Below, one piece after another: positions 1 to 8,258 of a DNA stretch of 64,000 nt. Position numbers and translations under genes: made by a program. The DNA lies in contig NZ_JABERD010000018.1 of NCBI RefSeq assembly GCF_013044505.1, forward strand, positions 1 through 64,000. The letters run 5' to 3'. The first letter of the stretch is position 1; each line of letters opens with the position of its first letter. The notes under the pieces were generated by a model. The model saw only the letters and a program-made list of their open reading frames with translations, ran no database searches and was not told the DNA's origin. The DNA comes from Streptomyces sp. S3(2020) (lineage in GTDB: Bacteria; Actinomycetota; Actinomycetes; Streptomycetales; Streptomycetaceae).

Positions 1-199
1 TGTATTGTAAGGTATTCCTGATCTTCTAACATGCTCTTAGCTTATTGTCACGTCTGTGTGTTGCTCGTGCTGCCTGTGTGCTATTTGCTCCTCTATCCTC
101 TACTCGTCTATTGGTCTTTTTTCTTTGTGTTTTTAAGCAGACGATGGCATACTAGGTGCTCATGAGTCTCGTGGGCTCGTATATTTGTATAATAGACAG
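1..199. other. Untrimmed sequencing adapter and low-quality tail (not genomic)
   Basis: Bases 166-179 (GTCTCGTGGGCTCG) match the Illumina Nextera i7-side adapter exactly. Bases 180-199 match the Tn5 mosaic end at about 16 of 20 positions. Bases 135-157 resemble the P7 primer with errors, and the eight bases 158-165 sit where an index would lie. Before that, the T-rich stretch 110-135 (poly-A on the other strand) and the AT-rich text 1-110 look like read-through noise. The composition is unlike everything after base 200. The junction at base 200 is where a tagmented insert would begin, so this is an assembly artefact at a contig end. Confidence 0.9.
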
Positions 200-204
200 G
201 TTAC

Positions 205-558
205 GTGAAGCTCGACCAGCCGCGAGGCTCGGAATCCCGCGAGGACTCCACCTTCAAACTGGTCAAGGGCCTCGCGGACAGCTCCTGTTACTCCTTCGCC
301 ACCCAGGACGGCAAGTACCTGCGCCACCGCAGCTTCGTCCTGGTCGCCGAACGCAGCGACGGCTCGTCCCTGTTCAAGCAGGACGCGACCTTCTGCTCCC
401 GTTCGTCCTCGGTGTACGGCGCGGTCATGCTGGAGTCGGTGAACTATCCGGGCCGCTTCCTGCGCCACCAGAACTTCCAGCTGAAGCTGGATCCGTACCA
501 GTACAACGACCTGTACCGATCGGACTCGGCGTTCCAGCTGGTCGACGGACTGGCCTGA
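205..558 (+). CDS. AbfB (arabinose-binding) domain protein, 5'-truncated
   Basis: This is the last ~117 codons of a longer gene whose beginning is lost at the adapter junction (genomic sequence starts at base 200). The GTG at 205 is only the first possible initiator and is probably an internal Val codon. The residues repeat the AbfB beta-trefoil pattern: a core like SVNYPGRFLRHQNFQLKLD, preceded by an equivalent DGKYLRHRSF strand. AbfB domains bind arabinose side chains and usually sit at one end of secreted glycoside hydrolases. The catalytic part and any signal peptide are not in the window. The gene converges on sufT, with a bidirectional hairpin at 572-603 between them. Confidence 0.75.
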   Translation: MKLDQPRGSESREDSTFKLVKGLADSSCYSFATQDGKYLRHRSFVLVAERSDGSSLFKQDATFCSRSSSVYGAVMLESVNYPGRFLRHQNFQLKLDPYQYNDLYRSDSAFQLVDGLA

Positions 559-571
559 GCACACACGCGAA

Positions 572-603
572 AAACGGCGACGCCCGCGAGGGCGTCGCCG
601 TTT
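572..603. terminator. Bidirectional hairpin between AbfB gene and sufT
   Basis: A perfect 13-bp stem (arms 572-584 and 591-603, AAACGGCGACGCC and its complement) encloses a 6-nt loop. A-runs flank one side and T-runs the other, so it could end transcription from both convergent genes. Confidence 0.8.
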
Positions 604-621
604 CTGCGTTCGCGGTGGGTC

Positions 622-954
622 TCAGACGTTGAACCCGAGCGCCCGAAGCTGCTCGCGCCCGTCGTCCGTGATCTTGTCCGGGCCCCACGGCGGCATCCAG
701 ACCCAGTTGATGCGCAGCTCGTTGACGAGGCCGTCCGTGGCGGACTTGGCCTGGTCCTCGATGACATCGGTCAGCGGGCAGGCCGCCGAGGTCAGGGTCA
801 TGTCGATCGTCGCGATGTTCGCGTCGTCGATGTGAATGCCGTAGATGAGGCCGAGGTTGACGACGTCGATGCCCAACTCGGGGTCGACCACGTCGTACAG
901 CGCCTCGCGGACCTCGTCCTCGGAGGCCGGCTTCATCTCCACGGTGTCGCTCAT
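622..954 (-). CDS. sufT: SufT-like metal-sulfur cluster assembly factor (DUF59/MIP18)
   Basis: 110 residues, nearly all one DUF59 (MIP18-like) domain, including the DPELGIDVVNLGLIY motif and the single reactive Cys at 59 in TSAACPLTD. Family members help mature [4Fe-4S] proteins downstream of the SUF scaffold. It is the last gene of the suf operon: its ATG at 954 overlaps the sufU stop (ATGA). Earlier in-frame starts exist, but they lie inside sufU and are less likely. Symbol by family and position. Confidence 0.85.
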   Translation of the reverse strand: MSDTVEMKPASEDEVREALYDVVDPELGIDVVNLGLIYGIHIDDANIATIDMTLTSAACPLTDVIEDQAKSATDGLVNELRINWVWMPPWGPDKITDDGREQLRALGFNV

Positions 955-1430
955 GCCGTCTTCCTTTCGGCGTCGGCCCCGCTCAGGGCCTGGGCCGTCG
1001 CGTCCTTCCACGCCATCCAGCTGAGGAGGGCGCACTTGACCCGGGCCGGGTACTTGGAGACACCGGCGAACGCGACCGCGTCCTCCAGCACCTCCTCCAT
1101 GGCGTCGTCGGGCTCGATCTTCCCCTTGGACTGCATCAGCTCCAGGAAGGTCTCCTGGATCTTCTGCGCCTCGGCGAGGTCCTTGCCGACGAGGAGGTCG
1201 TTCAGCACGGAGGCGGAGGCCTGGCTGATCGAGCAGCCCTGCCCCTCGTACGAGATGTCCGCGATCCGCGCAGTGCCGTCGCCGAAGGCATACTTCACGC
1301 GCAGCGTGATCTCGTCGCCGCACGTCGGGTTGACGTGGTGCACCTCGGCGTCGCCATCCCGAAGACCGCGCCCGTGCGGGTGCTTGTAGTGGTCCAGGAT
1401 GACTTCCTGGTACATCGAATCAAGCTTCAC
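951..1430 (-). CDS. sufU: SufU, Fe-S assembly sulfurtransferase/scaffold
   Basis: 159 residues, NifU-N/IscU fold. The zinc/cluster ligands are visible: Cys37 and Asp39 (NPTCGDE), Cys66 (GQGCSIS) and Cys133 (VKCALLSW). In Gram-positive bacteria SufU is a zinc-dependent acceptor that takes persulfide sulfur from SufS and passes it to SufBCD. The gene starts 15 nt after sufS and overlaps sufT by 4 nt, which supports a cotranscribed unit. Confidence 0.92.
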   Translation of the reverse strand: MKLDSMYQEVILDHYKHPHGRGLRDGDAEVHHVNPTCGDEITLRVKYAFGDGTARIADISYEGQGCSISQASASVLNDLLVGKDLAEAQKIQETFLELMQSKGKIEPDDAMEEVLEDAVAFAGVSKYPARVKCALLSWMAWKDATAQALSGADAERKTA

Positions 1431-1445
1431 GACTCAGCCAGCTCC

Positions 1446-2702
1446 TCAGCCGAAGAAGTTCCGTACGTGCTCCAGACCGTCGACCAGAGCGTCGATCTCG
1501 GCCGGCGTGGAGTACAGATAGAACGACGCTCGCGTGGTCGCGGGAATTCCGTAGCGCAGGCAGACCGGGCGGGCGCAGTGGTGACCCACGCGGACCGCGA
1601 TGCCCTGCTCGTCCAGAACCTGGCCCACGTCGTGCGGGTGGATGTCGCCGAGCGTGAAGGAGATCGCCGCACCCCGGTCCTCGGCCGTCGTCGGGCCGAT
1701 GATCCTGAGGTCCGGGACCTCGCCGAGCCGCTTCACCGCGTACTCGGTGAGCGCGTGCTCATGGGCGAGGATCTTGTCCATGCCGATCGAGTTCAGGTAG
1801 TCGATCGCCGCGCCCAGACCGACCGCCTGCGCGATCGGCGGGGTGCCCGCCTCGAACTTGTGCGGGGCGGGAGCGTAGGTCGACGAGTGCATCGACACCG
1901 TCTCGATCATCTCGCCGCCGCCCAGGAACGGCGGCAGGTCCTCCAGCAGCTCCTGGCGGCCCCACAGGACGCCGATGCCGGTCGGACCGCACATCTTGTG
2001 GCCGGTGAAGGCCACGAAGTCGGCCTGCAGCGCCTGCACGTCCAGCGGCATGTGCGGGGCGGCCTGCGAGGCGTCGATGCAGACGAGCGCACCGACCTCC
2101 TGCGCGCGGCGCACTATCGCCTCGACGGGGTTCACGGTGCCGAGGATGTTGGACACCAGCACGAAGGAGACGATCTTCGTCTTCTCGGTGATGATCTCGT
2201 CGATGTTGGAGAGGTCGAGGCGGCCGTCGTCGGTGAGGCCGAACCACTTCAGCTTCGCGCCCGTGCGCTGCGAGAGCAGCTGCCACGGCACGATGTTGGA
2301 GTGGTGCTCCATCTCCGTGATGACGATCTCGGTCTCGTGGTCCACGCGGTAGGGCTCGTCCGCCCAGCCCAGCATGTTCGCGACGAGGTTGAGCGACTCG
2401 GAGGCGTTCTTGGTGAAGATCACCTCGTCCCGCGACGGCGCGTTGATGAACGACGCGACCTTGTCACGCGCGCCCTCGTACAGCGCCGTGGCCTCCTCGG
2501 CGAGCACATGCACACCGCGGTGGACGTTGGCGTTGTAGCGCTCGTAGTACTCGTTCAGGGCGTCCAGGACCTGGCGCGGCTTCTGCGAGGTCGCCGCGTT
2601 GTCCAGGTACACGAGCTTCTTACCGTCGTGGACCTGGCGGTCCAGGATGGGGAAGTCCTTACGGATCGCCTCAGTGTCGAGGAGGCCCGGCAGCTGAGTC
2701 AC
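1446..2702 (-). CDS. sufS: SufS cysteine desulfurase (type II)
   Basis: 418-residue PLP enzyme of aminotransferase class V, which removes sulfur from L-cysteine to form an enzyme persulfide. The Schiff-base lysine is Lys236 in FTGHKMCGP, and the catalytic cysteine is Cys376 in RVGHHCARP. The short loop around that Cys marks the SufS/CsdA class rather than IscS. The ATG at 2702 overlaps the sufC stop by 4 nt, so translation is likely coupled. Its sulfur acceptor is the adjacent SufU. Confidence 0.94.
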   Translation of the reverse strand: MTQLPGLLDTEAIRKDFPILDRQVHDGKKLVYLDNAATSQKPRQVLDALNEYYERYNANVHRGVHVLAEEATALYEGARDKVASFINAPSRDEVIFTKNASESLNLVANMLGWADEPYRVDHETEIVITEMEHHSNIVPWQLLSQRTGAKLKWFGLTDDGRLDLSNIDEIITEKTKIVSFVLVSNILGTVNPVEAIVRRAQEVGALVCIDASQAAPHMPLDVQALQADFVAFTGHKMCGPTGIGVLWGRQELLEDLPPFLGGGEMIETVSMHSSTYAPAPHKFEAGTPPIAQAVGLGAAIDYLNSIGMDKILAHEHALTEYAVKRLGEVPDLRIIGPTTAEDRGAAISFTLGDIHPHDVGQVLDEQGIAVRVGHHCARPVCLRYGIPATTRASFYLYSTPAEIDALVDGLEHVRNFFG

Positions 2703-3463
2703 GAAGATGCGCCACCCTTCACGTACTTGTCGTAGCCCTCGGCCTCGAGCTGGTCGGCGAGCTCCGGGCCGCCGGACTCGGCGATCCGGCCGTTCGCGAA
2801 CACGTGCACGTGGTCGGGCTTGATGTAGCGCAGGATGCGCGTGTAGTGCGTGATCAGCAGGGTGCCGACCTCGCCCGTCTCACGGACACGGTTGACGCCC
2901 TCGGAGACGATACGAAGGGCGTCGACGTCCAGACCGGAGTCCGTCTCGTCGAGGATCGCGACCTTCGGCTTGAGCAGTTCGAGCTGGAGGATCTCGTGGC
3001 GCTTCTTCTCGCCGCCGGAGAAGCCCTCGTTGACGTTGCGCTCGGCGAAGGAGGGGTCCATGTTGAGGCGCTGCATGGCCTCCTTGACCTCCTTGACCCA
3101 CAGGCGGAGCTTGGGGGCCTCGCCGCGGATGGCGGTGGCGGAGGTGCGCAGGAAGTTGGAGACCGAGACGCCGGGGACCTCGACCGGGTACTGCATCGCC
3201 AGGAACAGGCCCGCGCGGGCGCGCTCGTCGACGGACATCTCCAGGACGTCCTCGCCGTCGAGGGTGACGGTGCCGCCGGTGATCGTGTACTTCGGGTGGC
3301 CCGCGAGCGAGTAGGCGAGGGTCGACTTGCCGGAGCCGTTGGGGCCCATGATGGCGTGCGTCTCGCCCTGCTTCACGGTCAGGTCGACGCCCTTGAGGAT
3401 CTCCTTCGTGGCGTTGTCGGCCTCGACGGTGACGTGCAGGTCGTGGATTTCAAGCGTTGCCAT
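2699..3463 (-). CDS. sufC: SufC, Fe-S assembly ABC ATPase
   Basis: 254 residues. Walker A at ~40-48 (GPNGSGKST), the SufC-type signature FSGGEKKRHEI near 150, and Walker B ending in DETDSGLD. SufC powers the SufB-SufD scaffold and is cytosolic, with no membrane partner. The ATG at 3463 (MATLEIHDLH) was chosen over an in-frame ATG 15 codons upstream because it matches the family's usual N-terminus and is preceded by TGAGGAACC. Confidence 0.94.
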   Translation of the reverse strand: MATLEIHDLHVTVEADNATKEILKGVDLTVKQGETHAIMGPNGSGKSTLAYSLAGHPKYTITGGTVTLDGEDVLEMSVDERARAGLFLAMQYPVEVPGVSVSNFLRTSATAIRGEAPKLRLWVKEVKEAMQRLNMDPSFAERNVNEGFSGGEKKRHEILQLELLKPKVAILDETDSGLDVDALRIVSEGVNRVRETGEVGTLLITHYTRILRYIKPDHVHVFANGRIAESGGPELADQLEAEGYDKYVKGGASS

Positions 3464-3470
3464 GGGTTCC

Positions 3471-3800
3471 TCAGGACTCCTGGGTGAGGGAGGCGCGTAC
3501 GTCGACAAGGACGTTGCCTCCTTCGATCTTTACGGGGTATACGGGGACGGGGCGCGTCGCGGGAAGGCCGGACGGCTTGCCGGTGCGGAGGTCGAACGCG
3601 GAGCCGTGCAGCCAGCACTCGATCTGGCAGTCCTCCACCTCGCCCTCGGAGAGCGAGACGTTCGCGTGCGAGCAGATGTCGTTGATCGCGAACACCTCGC
3701 CCTCGGTGCGGACGACCGAGACCGGCGTGCCGTCGAGTTCCACCCGCATGGGGGTGTCCTCCTCCAGCTCGCTCAGCCCACAGGCACGTACGAACGTCAT
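3471..3800 (-). CDS. Rieske-type [2Fe-2S] ferredoxin within the suf operon
   Basis: 109 residues forming a single Rieske domain with both ligand pairs: Cys43-x-His45 and Cys62-x2-His65 (ECWLHGSAFD). It resembles the small ferredoxin subunits of non-heme-iron dioxygenases, but no oxygenase lies nearby. Its place between sufD and sufC, with start and sufD stop overlapping by one base (TGATG), implies a role linked to cluster assembly, perhaps as electron donor. That role is inferred from position only. Confidence 0.88.
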   Translation of the reverse strand: MTFVRACGLSELEEDTPMRVELDGTPVSVVRTEGEVFAINDICSHANVSLSEGEVEDCQIECWLHGSAFDLRTGKPSGLPATRPVPVYPVKIEGGNVLVDVRASLTQES

Positions 3801-4981
3801 CAGACGGACGCCTCCAGCTCCTCGTCGATCTTCACGAGAAGGCGTTCCTGGATGTCGTCGACACCGATCTGCTGGACCAGTTCGGCGAAGAAGCCGCGGA
3901 CCACCAGGCGACGGGCCTCGTCGGCCGGGATGCCGCGGGCCATCAGGTAGAAGAGCTGCTCGTCGTCGAAGCGGCCGGTCGCGGAGGCGTGCCCGGCGCC
4001 GACGATCTCGCCGGTCTCGATCTCCAGGTTCGGCACGGAGTCGACGCGGGCGCCGTCCGTGAGGACGAGGTTGCGGTTCATCTCGTAGGTGTCCGTGCCC
4101 TCGGCCTTGGCCTCGATGAGCACGTCGCCGATCCACACCGCGTGGGCGCCCTCGCCCTGGAGCGCGCCCTTGTAGACGACGTTGGACTTGCAGTGCGGGA
4201 CGTTGTGGTCGACCAGGAGGCGGTGCTCCTGGTGCTGGCCGGCGTCCGTGAAGTACAGCCCGAACAGCTCGGCCTCGCCACCGGTGCCGGCATAGGCGAC
4301 GCGGGGGTGCAGTCGGACGACGTCGCCGCCGAAGGTGACCACGAAGGACTTGAAGGTGGCGTCCCGGCCGATCAGCGCGTTGTGCTGCGCCACGTGCACG
4401 GCCTTGTCGTCCCAGTCCTGGACGGAGACGACGGTCAGCTTGGCGCCGTCACCCAGGACGTAGTCGACGTTGGCGGCGAGTACGGCGTCACCGGTGTGGT
4501 CGATGACGACGACGGCCTCGGCGAAGGCTCCCAGCTCGATCACCTGGTGGGCGAAGGCGGTGCCGCCCTCGCCGTGCACGGCGATCCGGATCGGCTCGGT
4601 GAGGACCGTCTCCTTGGGGACGGTGATCACGCCGGCCTTCTCGAACGCCGAGTAGGCCTGGGCGGCGATGCGGTCCACCGGGGTGCCCGCCTTGCCGAGG
4701 CGCGCGTCGTCGCGGCCGACGGTCTCGACGCTGACGCCCTCGGGTGCCTGCACCTCGACCTTCAGGCCCTCGCCGGTCGCGACGGCGGTGCCGTCCTGAA
4801 GCCCGCGCAGGCGCTCCAGCGGGGTGAACCGCCACTCCTCCTCGCGGCCGTGCGGGACCGGGAAGTCCGCCACGTCGAAGGACGGGGGCGCGCTCATGCG
4901 CGTGGCGACGGTCGACTCGGCGGCCACCGCGATCGAGCCGGCGGTGGTGGATCCCACCGGGATGTTCTGAGCCTCAGCCAT
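3800..4981 (-). CDS. sufD: SufD, Fe-S assembly scaffold subunit
   Basis: 393 residues of the SufB/SufD right-handed beta-helix family. The N-terminal part carries PHGREEEWRFTPL, and the C-terminal core carries the family patterns VGAGHASATGRFDDEQLFYLMARGI and ARRLVVRGFF. It forms the SufBC2D complex on which clusters are built. It lies 55 nt downstream of sufB and one base from the Rieske gene. Confidence 0.93.
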   Translation of the reverse strand: MAEAQNIPVGSTTAGSIAVAAESTVATRMSAPPSFDVADFPVPHGREEEWRFTPLERLRGLQDGTAVATGEGLKVEVQAPEGVSVETVGRDDARLGKAGTPVDRIAAQAYSAFEKAGVITVPKETVLTEPIRIAVHGEGGTAFAHQVIELGAFAEAVVVIDHTGDAVLAANVDYVLGDGAKLTVVSVQDWDDKAVHVAQHNALIGRDATFKSFVVTFGGDVVRLHPRVAYAGTGGEAELFGLYFTDAGQHQEHRLLVDHNVPHCKSNVVYKGALQGEGAHAVWIGDVLIEAKAEGTDTYEMNRNLVLTDGARVDSVPNLEIETGEIVGAGHASATGRFDDEQLFYLMARGIPADEARRLVVRGFFAELVQQIGVDDIQERLLVKIDEELEASV

Positions 4982-5036
4982 GGCTGTCGGTCTGCTCTCT
5001 TCCTGCGTAAGTGACGTGACGGAGACGGGTCGCTGC

Positions 5037-6461
5037 TTAGCCGACCGCGCCTTCCATCTGGAGCTCGATCAGCCGGTTGAGTTCCAGCGCGTACTCCATG
5101 GGCAGCTCCTTCGCGATGGGCTCGACGAAGCCGCGCACGATCATCGCCATGGCCTCGAACTCGCTCAGACCGCGGCTCATCAGGTAGAAGAGCTGGTCCT
5201 CGGAGACCTTGGAGACGGTCGCCTCATGGCCCATGGACACGTCGTCCTCGCGGACGTCCACGTAGGGGTACGTGTCGGAGCGGGAGATGGTGTCGACGAG
5301 CAGCGCGTCGCACAGCACGTTGGACTTGGAGCCGTGGGCGCCCTCGCCGATCTCGACGAGACCGCGGTAGGACGTACGACCGCCACCGCGCGCCACCGAC
5401 TTGGAGACGATGTTGGAGGAGGTGTTCGGCGCCATGTGAACCATCTTGGAGCCGGCGTCCTGGTGCTGGCCCTCGCCCGCGAAGGCGATGGAGAGGGTCT
5501 CGCCCTTGGCGTGCTCGCCCATCAGGTAGACGGCCGGGTACTTCATGGTGACCTTGGAGCCGATGTTGCCGTCGATCCACTCCATGGTCGCGCCCTCGTA
5601 CGCCACGGCGCGCTTGGTGACCAGGTTGTAGACGTTGTTCGACCAGTTCTGGATGGTCGTGTAGCGGCAGCGGGCGTTCTTCTTGACGATGATCTCGACG
5701 ACCGCGGAGTGCAGCGAGTCCGACTTGTAGATCGGCGCCGTACAGCCCTCGACGTAGTGCACGTAGGCACCCTCGTCGACGATGATCAGGGTCCGCTCGA
5801 ACTGGCCCATGTTCTCGGTGTTGATCCGGAAGTAGGCCTGGAGCGGGATCTCGACGTGCACGCCCTTCGGCACGTAGATGAAGGAGCCGCCGGACCACAC
5901 GGCGGTGTTCAGCGACGCGAACTTGTTGTCGCCGACCGGGATGACGGTGCCGAAGTACTCCTTGAAGAGCTCCGGGTGCTCCTTGAGGGCGGTGTCGGTG
6001 TCCAGGAAGATGACGCCCTGCTCCTCCAGGTCCTCGCGGATCTGGTGGTAGACGACCTCGGACTCGTACTGGGCCGCGACACCGGCGACGAGGCGCTGCT
6101 TCTCCGCCTCGGGGATGCCGAGCTTGTCGTACGTGTTCTTGATGTCCTCGGGCAGGTCCTCCCAGGACTCCGCCTGCTTCTCCGTGGAGCGCACGAAGTA
6201 CTTGATGTTGTCGAAGTCGATGCCGGAGAGGTCCGAGCCCCAGTTCGGCATGGGCTTCTTGTCGAACAGGCGCAGGCCCTTGAGGCGGAGCTTGGTCATC
6301 CACTCCGGCTCGGACTTCTTCGCGGAGATGTCCTTGACGACGTCCTCGTTGATGCCGCGTCGCGCCGAAGCACCGGCCGTGTCGGAGTCCGCCCAGCCGT
6401 ATTCGTACTTACCCAGGCCCTCGAGCTCGGGGTGGGCAGTCTCCTCGATGGGGAGAGTCAT
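5037..6461 (-). CDS. sufB: SufB, Fe-S assembly scaffold subunit
   Basis: 474 residues, the expected length for SufB. It contains the long beta-helix core, the Cys of [10 protein letters not shown], and the C-terminal block [20 protein letters not shown]. SufB is the main cluster-building subunit of SufBC2D. The first structural gene after the regulator: its ATG at 6461 overlaps the sufR stop (ATGA). Confidence 0.95.
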   Translation of the reverse strand: MTLPIEETAHPELEGLGKYEYGWADSDTAGASARRGINEDVVKDISAKKSEPEWMTKLRLKGLRLFDKKPMPNWGSDLSGIDFDNIKYFVRSTEKQAESWEDLPEDIKNTYDKLGIPEAEKQRLVAGVAAQYESEVVYHQIREDLEEQGVIFLDTDTALKEHPELFKEYFGTVIPVGDNKFASLNTAVWSGGSFIYVPKGVHVEIPLQAYFRINTENMGQFERTLIIVDEGAYVHYVEGCTAPIYKSDSLHSAVVEIIVKKNARCRYTTIQNWSNNVYNLVTKRAVAYEGATMEWIDGNIGSKVTMKYPAVYLMGEHAKGETLSIAFAGEGQHQDAGSKMVHMAPNTSSNIVSKSVARGGGRTSYRGLVEIGEGAHGSKSNVLCDALLVDTISRSDTYPYVDVREDDVSMGHEATVSKVSEDQLFYLMSRGLSEFEAMAMIVRGFVEPIAKELPMEYALELNRLIELQMEGAVG

Positions 6462-7201
6462 GCGGGGTTCCTCCCGGCCGTGCTTGCAGATGCGTTATGT
6501 GTGGTGTGGGAAATCTTTGGGATGAACGTCGTGCAGACGCCGTCACCGTGCGCGATGGTCGCCAGTCGCTGGACGTGCGTTCCGAGCAGCTGGGAGAAGA
6601 TCTCGGTCTCCGCCTCGCAGAGCTGTGGGAACTTTTCCGCGACGTGGGCGACGGGGCAGTGGTGCTGGCACAGCTGCTCGCCGACCGGTGCGCTGCGCGC
6701 CGTAGCAGCGTACCCGTCCGCGCTCAGGGCCTTGGCCAGGGCTTCGGTGCGCTCTTCGGGGGCGGCGGCCTCGATCGCCGTGCGGTACACGGTGGCCTGC
6801 TCGGCGATCCTGGCGCGCGCGAAGGCCACCACGGCCTCGTCCCCGCCGAACCGCTCCGCGATCCAGCGCAGGGCGTCCGCGGCGAGCTTGTCGTAGGACT
6901 GGTCGAAGGCGTCGCGGCCGCAGTCGGTGAGCGCGAAGACCTTGGCGGGACGACCGCGCGTGCGGGCGCCGTAGACCTTCTGCTCGCGCGCCTCCACGAC
7001 GTCGTCGGCGACCAGCGCGTCGAGGTGCCTGCGTACGGCGGCGTGGGTCAGGCCCAGTCGGCCGGCCAGCTCGGCGACGGTCGAGGGCCCGTGGTCCAGG
7101 ATGGACCGCGCGACCCGGTTGCGCGTCGAACGCTCACCGGTCGCGAGCTCCTCCTGAAGGGTCCCCGTGGGGGTCTCCCGAGCCTCGCCGACGTTTTTCA
7201 C
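6458..7201 (-). CDS. sufR: SufR, Fe-S-sensing repressor of the suf operon
   Basis: 247 residues. A winged helix-turn-helix spans ~25-92 ([25 protein letters not shown]), followed by the wing [18 protein letters not shown]. The C-terminal half carries Cys178, Cys182, Cys195 and Cys223, the expected cluster ligands. Streptomyces SufR binds a [4Fe-4S] cluster and in that form represses its own operon (established for S. avermitilis). The GTG at 7201 gives [10 protein letters not shown], and no good later start is visible. The CAAC-N6-GTTG operator directly abuts this start, so the leader must be very short or absent. Confidence 0.92.
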   Translation of the reverse strand: MKNVGEARETPTGTLQEELATGERSTRNRVARSILDHGPSTVAELAGRLGLTHAAVRRHLDALVADDVVEAREQKVYGARTRGRPAKVFALTDCGRDAFDQSYDKLAADALRWIAERFGGDEAVVAFARARIAEQATVYRTAIEAAAPEERTEALAKALSADGYAATARSAPVGEQLCQHHCPVAHVAEKFPQLCEAETEIFSQLLGTHVQRLATIAHGDGVCTTFIPKISHTTHNASASTAGRNPA

Positions 7202-7214
7202 AACACCATTGTTG
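7201..7214. promoter_or_regulatory. SufR operator CAAC-N6-GTTG
   Basis: CAACACCATTGTTG is a perfect CAAC-N6-GTTG palindrome, the motif described for holo-SufR in Streptomyces avermitilis. It touches the first codon of sufR, as expected for autorepression of the sufRBDCSU operon. Confidence 0.82.
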
Positions 7215-7273
7215 CGTAATTCCTCAGAGCCGGGCAACCCGCGTCCCGGCCGATGCACGGTGCGGTGCGTCAC

Positions 7274-7292
7274 TTAGGTAAAGCTAACCTGA
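7274..7292. promoter_or_regulatory. DmdR/IdeR-type iron box
   Basis: TTAGGTAAAGCTAACCTGA agrees with the 19-bp DtxR/IdeR/DmdR consensus (TTAGGTTAGGCTAACCTAA) at 16 positions. It lies ~73 bp upstream of sufR and ~70 bp upstream of the divergent acetyltransferase, so it could give iron control to either. Confidence 0.65.
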
Positions 7293-7362
7293 CCTGCGGA
7301 AACGATCTTTGATCGATCAATTCGGTGGCATCGCCGGGCCCCTTCCGGGACACTCCACCACC

Positions 7363-8247
7363 ATGGCCATACCCCCTCCGACCGGCCCACTTGTCACCCG
7401 CGGCACCATGGCCGCACAGCTGCGCGAGCTGGGCGTCCGGGACGGCGAGACCCTCCTCGTCCACTCCTCCCTGAAGTCGCTCGGCTGGGTCTGCGGCGGA
7501 CCTGTAGCGGTCGTCCAGGGCCTGCTCGACGCCCTCGGCCCGGACGGCACCCTCGTGGTCCCCACCCAGACCGGCGACCTCTCGGACCCCGCCGTGTGGG
7601 CGAACCCGCCGGTGCCCGAGGAATGGTGGGACACGATCCGCGCGTCCATGCCGTCCTACGACCCCCAGGTCACGCCCTCGCGCGGGGTCGGCGTGCTCCC
7701 GGAGACCGTGCGCACCTGGCCGGGCGCCCTGCGCAGCGCGCACCCTCAGACGTCGTTCGCGGCGATCGGCGCCCGTGCCGCCGAAGTCGTCGACTCGCAC
7801 GCGGCCGACTGCCGGCTCGGCGAGCACAGCCCCCTGGCCCGCCTCGAAGCCCTCCACGCGCGCGTGCTCCTGCTCGGCGCCGGCTACGGCACGTGCACGA
7901 GCTTCCACCTCGCCGAGTACCGCATCCCCTCGCCCCTGGTGAAGGTGGGCCGCCCCGGTCCGGCCGGCTGGGAGACGGTGACCGAGGTGTCGATCACCTC
8001 GGAGCGGTTCGACGAGCTCGGGCACGACTTCGAGCGGGACCGTCCCGTCGTACGGGGAACGGTGGGCGCGGCCCGCGTACGGCTGTTCCCGGTGGCCGAC
8101 GCGGTGGCCTACGCCGAGCGGTGGCTGGCGGTGCACCGCCCCCGTGACGAGGAGATCCCGTCCGGGGGAGATCCCGCACCCTCCCCCACTCTCGAATCCG
8201 CTCGAGCGGGGGGACCCCCACGTCCGAGGCGCGCACCGCGTACCTAG
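7363..8247 (+). CDS. AAC(3)-family aminoglycoside N-acetyltransferase
   Basis: 294 residues from the ATG at 7363 (MAIPPPTGPL). The family's acetyl-CoA-binding region LLVHSSLKSLGWVCGG is near the N-terminus. The SAHPQTSFAAIG and LLLGAGYGTCTSFHLAEY blocks with the conserved His and Glu follow. The enzymes move an acetyl group from acetyl-CoA to the 3-amino group of aminoglycosides; chromosomal Streptomyces members often have unknown substrates. The last ~25 residues are encoded by a dispersed hairpin repeat (8179-8219) and are unlikely to be part of the fold. Confidence 0.85.
   Translation: MAIPPPTGPLVTRGTMAAQLRELGVRDGETLLVHSSLKSLGWVCGGPVAVVQGLLDALGPDGTLVVPTQTGDLSDPAVWANPPVPEEWWDTIRASMPSYDPQVTPSRGVGVLPETVRTWPGALRSAHPQTSFAAIGARAAEVVDSHAADCRLGEHSPLARLEALHARVLLLGAGYGTCTSFHLAEYRIPSPLVKVGRPGPAGWETVTEVSITSERFDELGHDFERDRPVVRGTVGAARVRLFPVADAVAYAERWLAVHRPRDEEIPSGGDPAPSPTLESARAGGPPRPRRAPRT
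8179..8219. repeat. Dispersed Streptomyces hairpin repeat
   Basis: The sequence reads CCCTCCCCCACTCTCGA, a short loop, then CTCGAGCGGGGGGACCCC. It forms an imperfect hairpin around arms 8182-8195 and 8201-8214. I recognise close variants of it scattered in many Streptomyces genomes. Here it lies inside the 3' end of the acetyltransferase gene and supplies its tail. Confidence 0.6.
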
Positions 8248-8250
8248 ACT
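8245..8250 (+). promoter_or_regulatory. -10 element for a leaderless ABC-transporter mRNA
   Basis: TAGACT is followed by 8 nt and then the ATG at 8259, the spacing expected when transcription starts at the initiation codon. No strong -35 and no ribosome-binding site are visible. Confidence 0.45.
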
Positions 8251-8258
8251 CTTGGGTC

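Noticed and set aside
1..199. AT-rich island suggesting horizontal transfer or a mobile element end
   Set aside because: Adapter and mosaic-end matches explain it as a sequencing artefact; the Tn5-like mosaic end is from library preparation, not a resident transposon.
4980..6896. A very long plus-strand frame opposite sufB/sufR
   Set aside because: It is antisense to clearly recognised proteins, its product is a His/Leu/Val/Asp-rich shadow typical of high-GC DNA, and it has no motif. Many similar frames (1335-2735, 33997-37017, 44209-47517, 54350-56233) were dropped for the same reason.
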